Assembly: GCF_016807185.1 (NCBI RefSeq)
Contig: NZ_JAEVYN010000002.1
Coordinates: forward strand, 2,579,367-2,643,366
From: Leptolyngbya sp. Cla-17
GTDB taxonomy: Bacteria; Cyanobacteriota; Cyanobacteriia; Leptolyngbyales; Leptolyngbyaceae
Length of the DNA: 64,000 nt
Reading direction: 5' to 3'
In this document: positions 1 through 6,965 of the stretch, piece by piece
Numbering within the stretch: the first letter of the stretch is position 1
Layout: every line of letters starts with the position of its first letter
Made by a program: the position numbers and the translations under genes
The notes under the pieces: generated by a model
Database searches by the model: none
Seen by the model: the letters and a program-made list of their open reading frames with translations, nothing else
What the model was told of the DNA's origin: nothing

Positions 1-106
1 GTTCGAGGGCGATTTGAAAGGGCTAAGTCGCTAGAATCGTTGATCCAACAAACGCTTCTAAAACTGGATTCCATCAAATTCAATATTGAGATTGCACACG
101 TGAAAG

Positions 107-913
107 CTAGCTCTGATCAGAAGTCACGAGGCGATAACGATCGGCGGCGTGTACTTGGTTGAAATTTGGGATCATGCTCTGTCGAGCAGCATCGAAAGTA
201 TGCCACTGCTCTACATCGGAAAGCGACGGGATGGTGATTGTTTCGCGGCGATCGAAGCCAATCAGGGCAGCATCCACCAGTTCATCCACTTCCATCAAAA
301 GCGGTAGCGCATTCATATCCCACCCTGAGCGCTCCCAGACTTCTGTCCGCGTTGCTGCTGGTAGCACAGCTTGAACATAGACCCCTTTAGGTTCAAGCTC
401 AAGGTGAAGCCCCTGGGTGAGGAAGAGGACAAAGGCTTTGGTAGCTCCATAGACGGTCAGACCAAATTCCGGTGCCAACCCGACTACCGAACTGATGTTG
501 ATCATCGCGCCATTGCCAGCCTTAACGAAGCGTGGGGCGACGGCACTGGCAAGCCGCACCAAGGCTGTGGTGTTGAGGTTGATAATTTTAGTCACCTCGT
601 CTGGGCTTTGATCAACGAAACTGCTGGCAATGCTGGCACCTGCGTTGTTGACCAGAATACTGATGCGCATGTCGGTGCGTAGCCGCTCCTCCACAGGGGC
701 GAGTTCATCGACGTTGGTGAGATCCGCCTGAAGGATGTCAACCGTCACTCCGCTTTCCCGGCGCAGTCGTGCGGCTAGAGCTTCCATGCGAGTGCGATCA
801 CGCGCTACCAGCACGAGATCGTAACCACGCTTTGCGAAGCGATCGGCATAGACGGCCCCAATTCCGGTGGATGCCCCCGTTACAAGTGCGGTCTGATTGA
901 TTAAGTTACTCAT
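107..913 (-). CDS. SDR family NAD(P)-dependent oxidoreductase
   Basis: A 268-residue classical short-chain dehydrogenase/reductase, expected to reduce or oxidise a carbonyl/alcohol substrate in the cytoplasm with NAD(P)H. Visible motifs are the cofactor loop TGASTGIG (12-19), NNAG (89-92), the catalytic Ser in NISS (about 141) and YGATK (Tyr155, Lys159). Length is normal for a classical SDR. It is the last gene of a minus-strand run, 61 bases after the frameshifted VOC gene, so it was probably co-transcribed with it. An IS630 element now separates that pair from the shared upstream leader. A GAGCAAG Shine-Dalgarno-like stretch precedes the ATG. The substrate cannot be read from the sequence. 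Confidence 0.9.
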   Translation of the reverse strand: MSNLINQTALVTGASTGIGAVYADRFAKRGYDLVLVARDRTRMEALAARLRRESGVTVDILQADLTNVDELAPVEERLRTDMRISILVNNAGASIASSFVDQSPDEVTKIINLNTTALVRLASAVAPRFVKAGNGAMINISSVVGLAPEFGLTVYGATKAFVLFLTQGLHLELEPKGVYVQAVLPAATRTEVWERSGWDMNALPLLMEVDELVDAALIGFDRRETITIPSLSDVEQWHTFDAARQSMIPNFNQVHAADRYRLVTSDQS

Positions 914-973
914 GATCTTGCTCCTTTATGTCTGTGTACAAACGTTGTGCAGTGAATCAATGTTTAAGAGAGG

Positions 974-1440
974 TCACCGTCCAGGAGCCCGTGTCTTCAC
1001 CTCCTGGAGCACCCAACCGTTGCCGTCTGGATCACTGAAAGAGGCAAACGAGCTATAGTCACGATGCTCTGGATCGGGTCCAGTTACCTGTCCTTCGTTC
1101 CCAGCGTGGTGGAAGATCCCTCCCTCGTCATGGAATACCTCACTCACCTCAACGCCGCGATCTACAAGTGCGGCGCGGGCTGTCTCAATGTCATAAACGA
1201 TGAGGTGTAGACCCTGCATTGATCCCGGCATGGCTGACGTAACTCCGTTGCCGATGATAATCGAGCACTCTGGCTGGGAGGAGTTAGCTGCACTACCCGG
1301 AAGTCCTTACTGGTAACAAAGTCGGCATCCAACCGCCATCCCAACGTCTCATAGAAGCCCTTGGATCGATCGACATCCGAAACGGGCAATACCAGAACTT
1401 CGAGTTTCATGTTTTGACTGTTCACGTTAATGTTGCTCAT
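974..1440 (-). pseudogene. VOC-fold (glyoxalase/bleomycin-resistance-like) protein, frameshifted
   Basis: The N-terminal half begins MSNINVNSQNMKLEVLVLPV and resembles the two intact VOC genes at 8596-9276 and 11732-12412. The reading frame breaks near 1261-1268. Restoring one base there rejoins QLTPPSQS to SIIIGNGVTSAMPGS and then to the C-terminal half, which keeps the SFSDPDGNGWVLQE motif. It is therefore one VOC gene of about 155 residues with a single-base deletion, or a sequencing error. It lacks the C-terminal extension of about 70 residues found in its paralogues. An IS630 element sits between this gene and its promoter-like leader, so it may also be poorly expressed. Confidence 0.8.
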
Positions 1441-1494
1441 CTTGATTGTTCTCCGTTATGTTGGTGAGTCTGCTGCTCACCTGGTTATACCAAA

Positions 1495-2070
1495 TCAAAA
1501 AATGCCTGCGACAGATAGTGCATCTACAATAAAGCTAAAGCCAGTCAGAGAAGCAACGGTTTTGGTCGTTAAATCGGCAATCAATTTGTCCACTTTCGTT
1601 TGTAGTTGAGTTAGGTTCTTGAACAGTGCCCAGCGCAAATCCTTCTTCAAGTGCTGCCACAACCGCTCAATGGGATTCAACTCAGGGCAGTAAGGCGGTT
1701 GAAACAGCAGCATGATATTGTCTGGAATCACCAGGTCTTTGGCTTTATGAAAGGCTCCGTTATCGACTTGGAGGATGTTGAGGCTATCTGGATAGGCTTG
1801 CGAAAATTGGTCGAGGAAAAGCTGATAGCATTCACTATCGACATGGGTAAATTGCAAAAAGAACTGCTCTCCGGTGGTCGGTTCCACCGCACCATAGATC
1901 CAAAAGGCTTTGAACTGCCATTGCCAACTGCCTAGTGGTTTGACTCCTAAGCTCGTGATCAATCGTCCAACTGTCGTTTTCAACCCAAATCGACTTTCAT
2001 CCTGAGCGAAGTAGCGAATCCGTTCAAACTCCGGTTTTACTAGCGTTGCATACTGTTTGAGCAGAATCAG
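1495..2070 (-). CDS. IS630-family transposase, catalytic part (orfB)
   Basis: The catalytic half of an IS630/Tc1-mariner-type transposase. The first catalytic Asp lies in YFAQDESRFGL, the second in LQVDNGAFHKA, and the Glu in CPELNPIERLW. The first Asp precedes the first in-frame ATG, so translation must enter upstream. Two routes are possible: a -1 shift from orfA in the shared sequence TTTAAGCAAACC, or a coupled CTG start overlapping the orfA stop (CTGA at 2067-2070). The orfA/orfB layout is the same in the copy at 61.7 kb, which argues that it is a property of the element and not decay. Confidence 0.8.
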   Translation of the reverse strand: MILLKQYATLVKPEFERIRYFAQDESRFGLKTTVGRLITSLGVKPLGSWQWQFKAFWIYGAVEPTTGEQFFLQFTHVDSECYQLFLDQFSQAYPDSLNILQVDNGAFHKAKDLVIPDNIMLLFQPPYCPELNPIERLWQHLKKDLRWALFKNLTQLQTKVDKLIADLTTKTVASLTGFSFIVDALSVAGIF

Positions 2071-2570
2071 GTCGTCGCTGAGGTTTGCTTAAAGGCCTCA
2101 AGGGCTTCTGGGTTCTGCTTGGCATGAACCGGACGGGCGGCTTTCAACTTCGCACCCAAGCGGTAGCGCACCAGATGATGCACGGTGGCATACTCGGCTT
2201 CTACGTTCAAGGTCTCTGATAACCATTGCTGCACTTGTGTGTAGCTGCCAAAGCCTGTTTCAGGGTCATCCAATCGTCGTTGCAGGCTCTTGAGCGCCCA
2301 CCCTGGAATCACCTGCGGTCGTCCTGAACTTTGGCGAGTTTCGAGCAATCCGTTCAGTCCCGCTTCCCGATACTGGCTCAACCAGCGTTGCACACTCCCC
2401 CGGTGCCGCCCGACCACTTTTGCAATCGCACTAATACTCCTGGCATCCGCTAACTTCAGCAAGTACAACACTTGCAACCGCTCTTTCCGGTTTGGATTTG
2501 ATTGCTGTTGAATCAGAGCTTCTAGTTCTGCCACTGTTTCCTGGATTTTGATGCGAGTGACACCCACCAT
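2067..2570 (-). CDS. IS630-family transposase, N-terminal helix-turn-helix part (orfA)
   Basis: DNA-binding half of the transposase. It has an HTH region (RSISAIAKVVGRHRGSVQRW) and then a winged-helix-like linker region ending at FKQTSATT. I start it at the ATG of MVGVTRIKIQE because the two relatives in the window start at the equivalent MAGV position; an upstream ATG would add six residues. Its stop overlaps the proposed orfB start. It works only in the mobility of its own element. Confidence 0.8.
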   Translation of the reverse strand: MVGVTRIKIQETVAELEALIQQQSNPNRKERLQVLYLLKLADARSISAIAKVVGRHRGSVQRWLSQYREAGLNGLLETRQSSGRPQVIPGWALKSLQRRLDDPETGFGSYTQVQQWLSETLNVEAEYATVHHLVRYRLGAKLKAARPVHAKQNPEALEAFKQTSATT

Positions 2571-2637
2571 TGCTGTTGTTCTCCACACGGTAGAACTTAG
2601 TCTCCCATTTGTTACTCCCTTTTTTCAATTTGGTATT

Positions 2638-2716
2638 ACCCTTCATTCTTCAGCGATCGCCCAATTCAAACCACTCAAGTTCTTTGAGTTAAAACGCGAT
2701 TTAATCGTTTTGCTTT
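2638..2716 (-). promoter_or_regulatory. Shared leader, copy 1 (operator-like palindrome)
   Basis: One of four similar minus-strand leaders. It contains the palindrome ACTCAA-GTTCT-TTGAGT (2673-2689) followed (plus-strand view) by TAAAACGCGATTTAA, and a HIP1-like GCGATCGC at 2653-2660. The IS630 insertion separates it from the VOC gene it should serve. The TAA stop of the upstream cupin gene (2701-2703) lies inside the unit. The role as operator is inference; the repetition itself is seen directly. Confidence 0.6.
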
Positions 2717-2865
2717 GGAGGGTAAGCCGCAGTTGCGCTGTGAGCTTGAGCTTGAGCGCACAGGGGCGCTCCGACGATCCAACTATCGTACTGCTGTCCC
2801 AGATCTATCCAACCATCGGGTGGCGTTTGACTAATTTCGGGGAAGAATTCGTCGATTCCGCCGGG
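2701..2865 (-). pseudogene. Cupin gene, 3' part (split by two insertion sequences)
   Basis: This minus-strand segment encodes PGGIDEFFPEISQTPPDGW and on to PPKQND then TAA. Removing the IS630 element, its TA duplication, the IS701 element and its ATAC duplication joins base 2865 directly to base 5212. The cupin frame then stays open across the junction (LLFTFV then PGGIDEFF). The restored protein is about 171-176 residues. The segment has no start of its own and is not expected to be translated usefully. Its partner is at 5212-5562. Confidence 0.85.
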
Positions 2866-2872
2866 TATAGCG

Positions 2873-3430
2873 CTACGCATGAATGTTGGAACACTGATTG
2901 AACGCAGCATCGACACACTCACGAAAGCTATCAAACTCATCCCACCGTTGCCTCATCCAATTCTTAAGCACAAACCACCAATGCTCAATCTGATTGAAGT
3001 CAGGAGAGTAGGCAGGCAGATACCAAAGCTCACAGTCAGCCGCTGCTACCCTGTCCTCAATGCTTTGAGAATGGTGAAAACTAGCATTATCGATGACGAT
3101 GACATCTCCTGGCTGCAGTTGCGGTAATAGACACTCCTCTAACCACACCTCAAACAAATCCCGGTTACACGAGCCGATAAACGTCAGCGGTGCAAAAAGC
3201 TTCCCCTGTTTAAGTGCCGCAATCCAACTGACTCTCTCGGTGCGTTTGCCCGACTTGAGGGCATGAAAGCGGTGTCCAATCTCGCAGTAGCCATAGGGAT
3301 ACTCGTCTCGATTATCAACGCCTGCTTCGTCGACATAAACCATCTGAGCCGCTGTCTTGGTCTTCAATCGCGCTTGAAACTCTTGGCGCTTAAGCTCATC
3401 TCGCTCTTGATACCCGTACGTCTTTTTTTT
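2873..3430 (-). CDS. IS630-family transposase, catalytic part (orfB)
   Basis: DDE catalytic domain, with motifs VYVDEAGVDN, VIVIDNASFHH and SPDFNQIEHWW. The frame is open back to an A8 run (about 3422-3430) inside the end of orfA, encoding KKTYGYQERDELKRQEF before the first possible start, a TTG at 3367. That TTG overlaps the orfA stop as TTGA. A fused OrfAB by -1 slippage on A8, or coupled re-initiation, are both compatible with the sequence. The protein matches that of the copy at 47.8 kb, so this element is probably recent. Confidence 0.85.
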   Translation of the reverse strand, partial: KKKTYGYQERDELKRQEFQARLKTKTAAQMVYVDEAGVDNRDEYPYGYCEIGHRFHALKSGKRTERVSWIAALKQGKLFAPLTFIGSCNRDLFEVWLEECLLPQLQPGDVIVIDNASFHHSQSIEDRVAAADCELWYLPAYSPDFNQIEHWWFVLKNWMRQRWDEFDSFRECVDAAFNQCSNIHA

Positions 3431-3756
3431 CGACTGATTCCCAGCTTTTGCAACGCATCACTGATGTTTTGTTGCGTCACACCCTCTCCCCATAAAGTTG
3501 CCATTTGCCCTTGGGTCTTGCCGCCATGCTCTTGCACAAACTCCCTAAACCGTTGCCAATCGGTGATTTTATGTCTACACCCCTGCTGATAGTTGCGTAT
3601 GGCTCCACACTTCCCGGTTTGGGCTTCTCGTTTGAGCCACTGGTCTAAGGTATTGCGGCTGATATTTAACATCCGGCTGACTTCGGTTTTACGGTCTCCT
3701 CGTTTGACTGCTGCAATTGCTTTCTGACGAAGGTCGTCACTGTAGGGGGCTGGCAT
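3364..3756 (-). CDS. IS630-family transposase, N-terminal part (orfA)
   Basis: A 130-residue HTH protein starting MPAPYSDDLRQKAIAAVKRG. That opening is typical of IS630 OrfA, with the recognition helix around VSRMLNISRNTLDQWLKRE. It ends KSFKRD after passing through the A8 slippery run used to enter orfB. It belongs to the 955-bp element and has no host role. Confidence 0.85.
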   Translation of the reverse strand: MPAPYSDDLRQKAIAAVKRGDRKTEVSRMLNISRNTLDQWLKREAQTGKCGAIRNYQQGCRHKITDWQRFREFVQEHGGKTQGQMATLWGEGVTQQNISDALQKLGISRKKRRTGIKSEMSLSAKSFKRD

Positions 3757-3821
3757 AAAAGGTCATTGATATTCTTTGCAATCTTAACTATACGTCCTCA
3801 TAAGATTTCGTAGTGCTATAC

Positions 3822-5210
3822 CCCTCTTAAATCACTCTGACTAGAGACTATCTATTATAGAGGTACGTTTGTCCAGATTCAATTGCCATGCCAGCATCTA
3901 GAGCCGCCCGCCCGACGATACATTTTGTGGATGAATACTGCCAATTGTATGAGGACTTATTCCCAGAAGTGCGCAGCTATGAAGCCTTTAAGCTTCTGCA
4001 TCTGGGGATGATTAGCGAGATTAAACGCAAATCCTTACCTGCCATTGCCAAAGCAGTAGGCTTAAACAATCAGCAAAACTTACATCACTTCCTTACCGAG
4101 TCTCCTTGGCAGGTGCAACAGTTACGCCAGAAGCGATTGGAGTTGACCCTCAAGGTACTCAACGGTCGGTCATTGATATTACTGATTGATGAAACTGGAG
4201 ATTGTAAGAAGGGAAAAAGCACTGATTACGTCAAACGGCAATACATCGGCAACGTCGGTAAGAAGGAAAATGGCATTGTCGCTGTCACTGCCTACGGCTT
4301 AGTCGATGGCATGATTGTGCCATTGAGTTTTGAGGTGTATAAACCCAGAGAACGACTCAAAGAGGGAGAAGAGTATCAAAGTAAACCGCAAATTGCGGCA
4401 ACCATGATTCGACAATTACAAGCACTAGGATTTGAGTTTGAACTGGTGCTCGCCGATAGCTTGTATGGCGAAAGTAAAGTCAACTTTGTCGATGTGCTAG
4501 ATGAATTAAACCTACCTTACATCCTGGCGATTCGCAGCAACCATGCTTTGTGGCTACCGCAAGACCAGGAGGTGTACCAGGAGCCTTGGCAGACCTTCAA
4601 GCGCACCTTTAGTAATGGCACGACAGAAACCCGTCACATGGCTGAGGTGATTTACGGCAAAAGCCACCGCAAGCAGTACTGGCTGTTGACCACTGACCCT
4701 GACACGTTACCGGACAACTCAACGTCCTATGTCATGGTCTGTGCCCCGGCAATCAAACTCAAAGATATTGGTGACAGTTATGGCTTTAGAACCTGGATTG
4801 AGTATGGTCTCAAACAAGCCAAAGATGCACTCGGGTGGGCAGACTTTCGTATGACCCGCTATGAGCAGATTGAGAAGTGGTGGGAGTTGGTCATGAGTAC
4901 GTTTTTGATGGTCAGTTTGTTTGCCGACCCATTCAACGACTCCTGTCCACTGGCCCATCAGCGGTTTTCGCAGCACCCGTGGTGGAATAACCAGAGCGGT
5001 TGGAAGAACTTACTCAACAACTTGCGTTTAGTTATTCAACCTTTAGTTTGCTTCAATTGGCTTAAACACTGGTTGACGGTTTTTCCCATTGCTTCCCTTC
5101 AGTTAGGGTTTGAGCAACTGACGCAGAAGATGAATCAGTTTATCTGTCCACGGGTGCATCAGCTAAACCTCCAACTTATCTTTTCATCTGCTTAGAGTGA
5201 TTAATGAGGG
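3822..5210 (+). mobile_element. IS701-family element, 1389 bp (copy 1)
   Basis: Inverted ends are CCCTCTTAAATCACTCT and AGAGTGATTAATGAGGG. They are flanked by the 4-bp direct duplication ATAC (3818-3821 and 5211-5214). The left flank is the terminal TATA of the IS630 element plus one host base, so this element inserted exactly at the junction of the IS630 and the cupin gene. The second copy (48284-49672) has the duplication ATAT and also abuts an IS630 terminus. Confidence 0.92.
3888..5195 (+). CDS. IS701-family transposase
   Basis: A 435-residue DDE transposase of the IS701 type. The first Asp is D101 in LLIDETGDCKKGKSTDYV, the second is D190 in ELVLADSLYG, and the Glu lies in the TWIEYGLKQAKDALGWADF stretch about two thirds along. 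Length is normal for the family and the gene is intact. It fills almost the whole element. The identical protein is encoded at 48350-49657. Confidence 0.92.
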   Translation: MPASRAARPTIHFVDEYCQLYEDLFPEVRSYEAFKLLHLGMISEIKRKSLPAIAKAVGLNNQQNLHHFLTESPWQVQQLRQKRLELTLKVLNGRSLILLIDETGDCKKGKSTDYVKRQYIGNVGKKENGIVAVTAYGLVDGMIVPLSFEVYKPRERLKEGEEYQSKPQIAATMIRQLQALGFEFELVLADSLYGESKVNFVDVLDELNLPYILAIRSNHALWLPQDQEVYQEPWQTFKRTFSNGTTETRHMAEVIYGKSHRKQYWLLTTDPDTLPDNSTSYVMVCAPAIKLKDIGDSYGFRTWIEYGLKQAKDALGWADFRMTRYEQIEKWWELVMSTFLMVSLFADPFNDSCPLAHQRFSQHPWWNNQSGWKNLLNNLRLVIQPLVCFNWLKHWLTVFPIASLQLGFEQLTQKMNQFICPRVHQLNLQLIFSSA

Positions 5211-5211
5211 A

Positions 5212-5562
5212 TACGAAGGTAAAGAGCAACCGAGCTGCTTCTGGTCCGAGGTTCACCCATCCATGCACGCTGTTACGGGGCACAACAACTGATCTTCCGG
5301 GCGTGACCTCAAACTCTTCACCCGCGCAGTGAAAGCGAAATCTGCCTTCAAGGACTTCAAATATTTCTTCCCTCTCTTCGTGATAGTGGAGTGGCGGTCC
5401 TATGAACGGCGGAACGCGCACTTCGATGATTGTGAAAGCTCCACCGACATCTCTGCTGTGTACGCGGATAGCCATCTGCTCTCCAGGCAGGGTATTGAAC
5501 CAATTGAGGTCCTCACTCTGACCAACAATTGCAACTTTGCCTTTACTAAATTCGGTGCTCAT
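5212..5562 (-). pseudogene. Cupin gene, 5' part (split by two insertion sequences)
   Basis: It encodes a small beta-barrel cupin with a metal-site motif PPLHYHEEREEIFEVLEG and a second motif region PRNSVHGWVN. Cupins of this kind bind a metal and act as small dioxygenases, isomerases or sensors; the exact role is unknown. The native frame ends at LLFTFV, and the listed frame then runs into IS701 sequence (SLINHSKQMKR, stop at 5176). The ATG at 5562 is preferred over one 15 bases upstream because GGAGAGC precedes it. A 16-base tandem duplication (5565-5596) has copied that ribosome-binding region. The 3' part is at 2701-2865. Confidence 0.85.
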
Positions 5563-5596
5563 CGTTTTGCTCTCCATTAGTTTTGCTCTCCATTAG

Positions 5597-5706
5597 GTTG
5601 GTGAGTTTGCTGCTCACTTGGTTACCCTTCATTCTTCAGCGATCGCCTCATTTAGATCGCTCAAGTTCTTTGAGTTAAAACGCGACTTAATCATTCGGCT
5701 TGGAGA
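5597..5706 (-). promoter_or_regulatory. Shared leader, copy 2 (upstream of cupin)
   Basis: It carries GCTCAA-GTTCT-TTGAGT (5659-5675), one mismatch from a perfect palindrome. It also has the flanking TAAAACGCGACTTAA, a GCGATCGC, and the untranslated inverted repeat GTGAG-N7-CTCAC near 5602-5618. The order and spacing match copies 1, 3 and 4. The stop codon of an upstream truncated gene (5687-5689) lies inside it, in the same place as the cupin stop lies in copy 1. Confidence 0.6.
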
Positions 5707-5728
5707 GAAGCTGTACAATGCCAACTTA
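5687..5728 (-). pseudogene. 3' tail of a truncated gene, possibly a cupin duplicate
   Basis: Only the last codons remain (VGIVQLLSKPND then TAA) before the IS630 element cuts in. The terminal bases CTCCAAGCCGAATGATTAA align with the end of the cupin gene at 2701-2720 (CTCCAAAGCAAAACGATTAA). This suggests that the gene once here was a tandem relative of the cupin. It is too short for a firm call. Confidence 0.35.
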
Positions 5729-6891
5729 TACGGAATTGCGGAAGGCAGTACTTTTTGACCAGATTAAATTGCTTGAATCCAATCAAAGCCCACTTTGCCT
5801 TGAACTATCACAGGATGCTGCATCAACCATTGGCACCGCTTGACTAAGACATCCTCTAAAGCATCAAGATTGTCAAACACTTGATTAGCGATTGCTTCGC
5901 GCAGCAAAGACCAGACACATTCAGTGGGTTGCAGTTGGAGGGTATAGGGCAATAGCGGGTAGAAGAAAATGCCGGGGGGCACCTGAAGTTTTTGGCTCAT
6001 ATGCCACGCGGCCTGATCAACCAATAGAATGATCAACTGCTGACGATGGGGATTGACCTGAGCCGCAAATAGCTCTAACGCCATCTGCATCATGGAGACA
6101 TTGGCACGGGGCAATAAAAGGAAGTAGCTCGCTCCAGTGGCAGGATGGACAAAACCATAGGTGTAGACCCATTGATAGCGGCGAGAATGATGCGCTGATG
6201 GGCGTTCTCCTATGGGTGCCCAAACCCGCCTGACAATGGGTTGCAAGCCTAATCGAGCTTCGTCTTCCGCCCAAATTACAATCTCCCGATTGGGAAACAA
6301 CGAGCGCAACCACGCCACATGACCTGCTAATCCTGCTTTGAACTCTGCTTGCTGCTCAAGGGTTGCGCTTTGATGATGCACCGGACGCGGCACCTGCAAG
6401 CTCAACCCCAAACGTCGTAGATACTTCCAGGCTGTTGAGGGGTGTAAGCAAATGCCAAAGTAGGTTTCGATATACTCCCCAACTTTCGGTCCACTCCAGA
6501 GTCCGCCATCATCCGGGGCACTCTGTAAGCGTTGCCGCAATAGCCGTTGCTGTTCATCACTTAAAGCCAACCGATTGCCCCCAGGGTTCAAGCGTTGCCG
6601 ATTGACTAGTCCGACCGCACCCTCGGCGTTGTAGCGACGGGCAATTTTCCGCACTCCACTACAACTGAGTCCACAAATCTCAGCGGTTTGTTCGATGCTC
6701 ATCGGAGTCTTTGGATGACTGAGCAATCGAATCACCAACCAACGGTTTTTCTCGCCAGCATCTTGGCACTGAACATACCGCTGAGTTAGATCTGCGTAGT
6801 CTAGATGAGGGCTAATTTGAGTGCGGGGTCGAGGCATGGACAGAGTACCTTTTTCATCTTGCTAAATGATACTCCCCTACTCAATTCCGTA
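5729..6891 (-). mobile_element. IS630-family element, 1163 bp (copy 1, full length)
   Basis: The ends are TACGGAATTGCGG at the left and the inverse of TACGGAATTGAGT at the right. A second full-length copy with the same 1163-base length is at 56191-57353, and partial copies are at 46527-47273 and 58221-58493. The left flank has a TA duplication. The right flank reads TTAGG, so the expected TA is imperfect on that side, which suggests a rearranged junction. Confidence 0.88.
5764..6837 (-). CDS. IS630-family transposase (single-ORF type)
   Basis: A 357-residue transposase read in one frame. An N-terminal HTH region (MSIEQTAEICGLSCSGVRKI) is followed by the catalytic core: WAEDEARLGLQP (first Asp), ILLVDQAAWHMS (second Asp) and LQPTECVWSLLRE (Glu). 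It differs from the copy at 56.2 kb by at least one residue (PYTLQLQP here, PYTPQLQP there). The gene is intact and probably functional. Confidence 0.9.
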   Translation of the reverse strand: MPRPRTQISPHLDYADLTQRYVQCQDAGEKNRWLVIRLLSHPKTPMSIEQTAEICGLSCSGVRKIARRYNAEGAVGLVNRQRLNPGGNRLALSDEQQRLLRQRLQSAPDDGGLWSGPKVGEYIETYFGICLHPSTAWKYLRRLGLSLQVPRPVHHQSATLEQQAEFKAGLAGHVAWLRSLFPNREIVIWAEDEARLGLQPIVRRVWAPIGERPSAHHSRRYQWVYTYGFVHPATGASYFLLLPRANVSMMQMALELFAAQVNPHRQQLIILLVDQAAWHMSQKLQVPPGIFFYPLLPYTLQLQPTECVWSLLREAIANQVFDNLDALEDVLVKRCQWLMQHPVIVQGKVGFDWIQAI

Positions 6892-6965
6892 TTAGGCAAC
6901 ACCATGTGTCTTCACGACAAACCACAAAGTCACTTGATTCTTGACTCGTCATTGTTGCTGCTTTC

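Larger units (their letters stand above)
1486..2638 (-). mobile_element. IS630-family element (two-ORF subtype, copy 1)
   Basis: About 1.15 kb bounded by imperfect inverted ends: ATACCAAATC at the left, and GATTTGGTAT-like (ATTTGGTAT) at the right. It lies at a TA inside GGTTACCC. The target can be reconstructed because related leaders at 5.6, 9.3 and 12.4 kb carry the uninterrupted GGTTAC(C/T)(C/T)TTCA sequence. It carries orfA and orfB of a DDE transposase. Two relatives of the same subtype lie at 58.5-59.6 and 61.7-62.8 kb. The insertion separates the frameshifted VOC gene from its leader. Confidence 0.85.
2866..3820 (-). mobile_element. IS630-family element, 955 bp (copy 1)
   Basis: It is bounded by TATAGCGCTACG at the left and CGTAGTGCTATA at the right, which are inverted ends with one mismatch. 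A second copy with the same 955-base length and the same encoded proteins lies at 47328-48282 in the opposite orientation. It inserted at a TA within the cupin gene. Its right end was then the landing site of the IS701 element that starts at 3822. Confidence 0.9.

Noticed and set aside
2653..2660. GCGATCGC octamers as specific operators of the shared leaders
   Set aside because: They are HIP1 sites scattered over the whole window, inside and outside genes, so they are not specific to these leaders.
2866..5210. IS630 plus IS701 as one composite transposon present twice
   Set aside because: The relative orientation differs between the two sites, and each IS701 has its own target duplication (ATAC, ATAT), so they are separate insertions.
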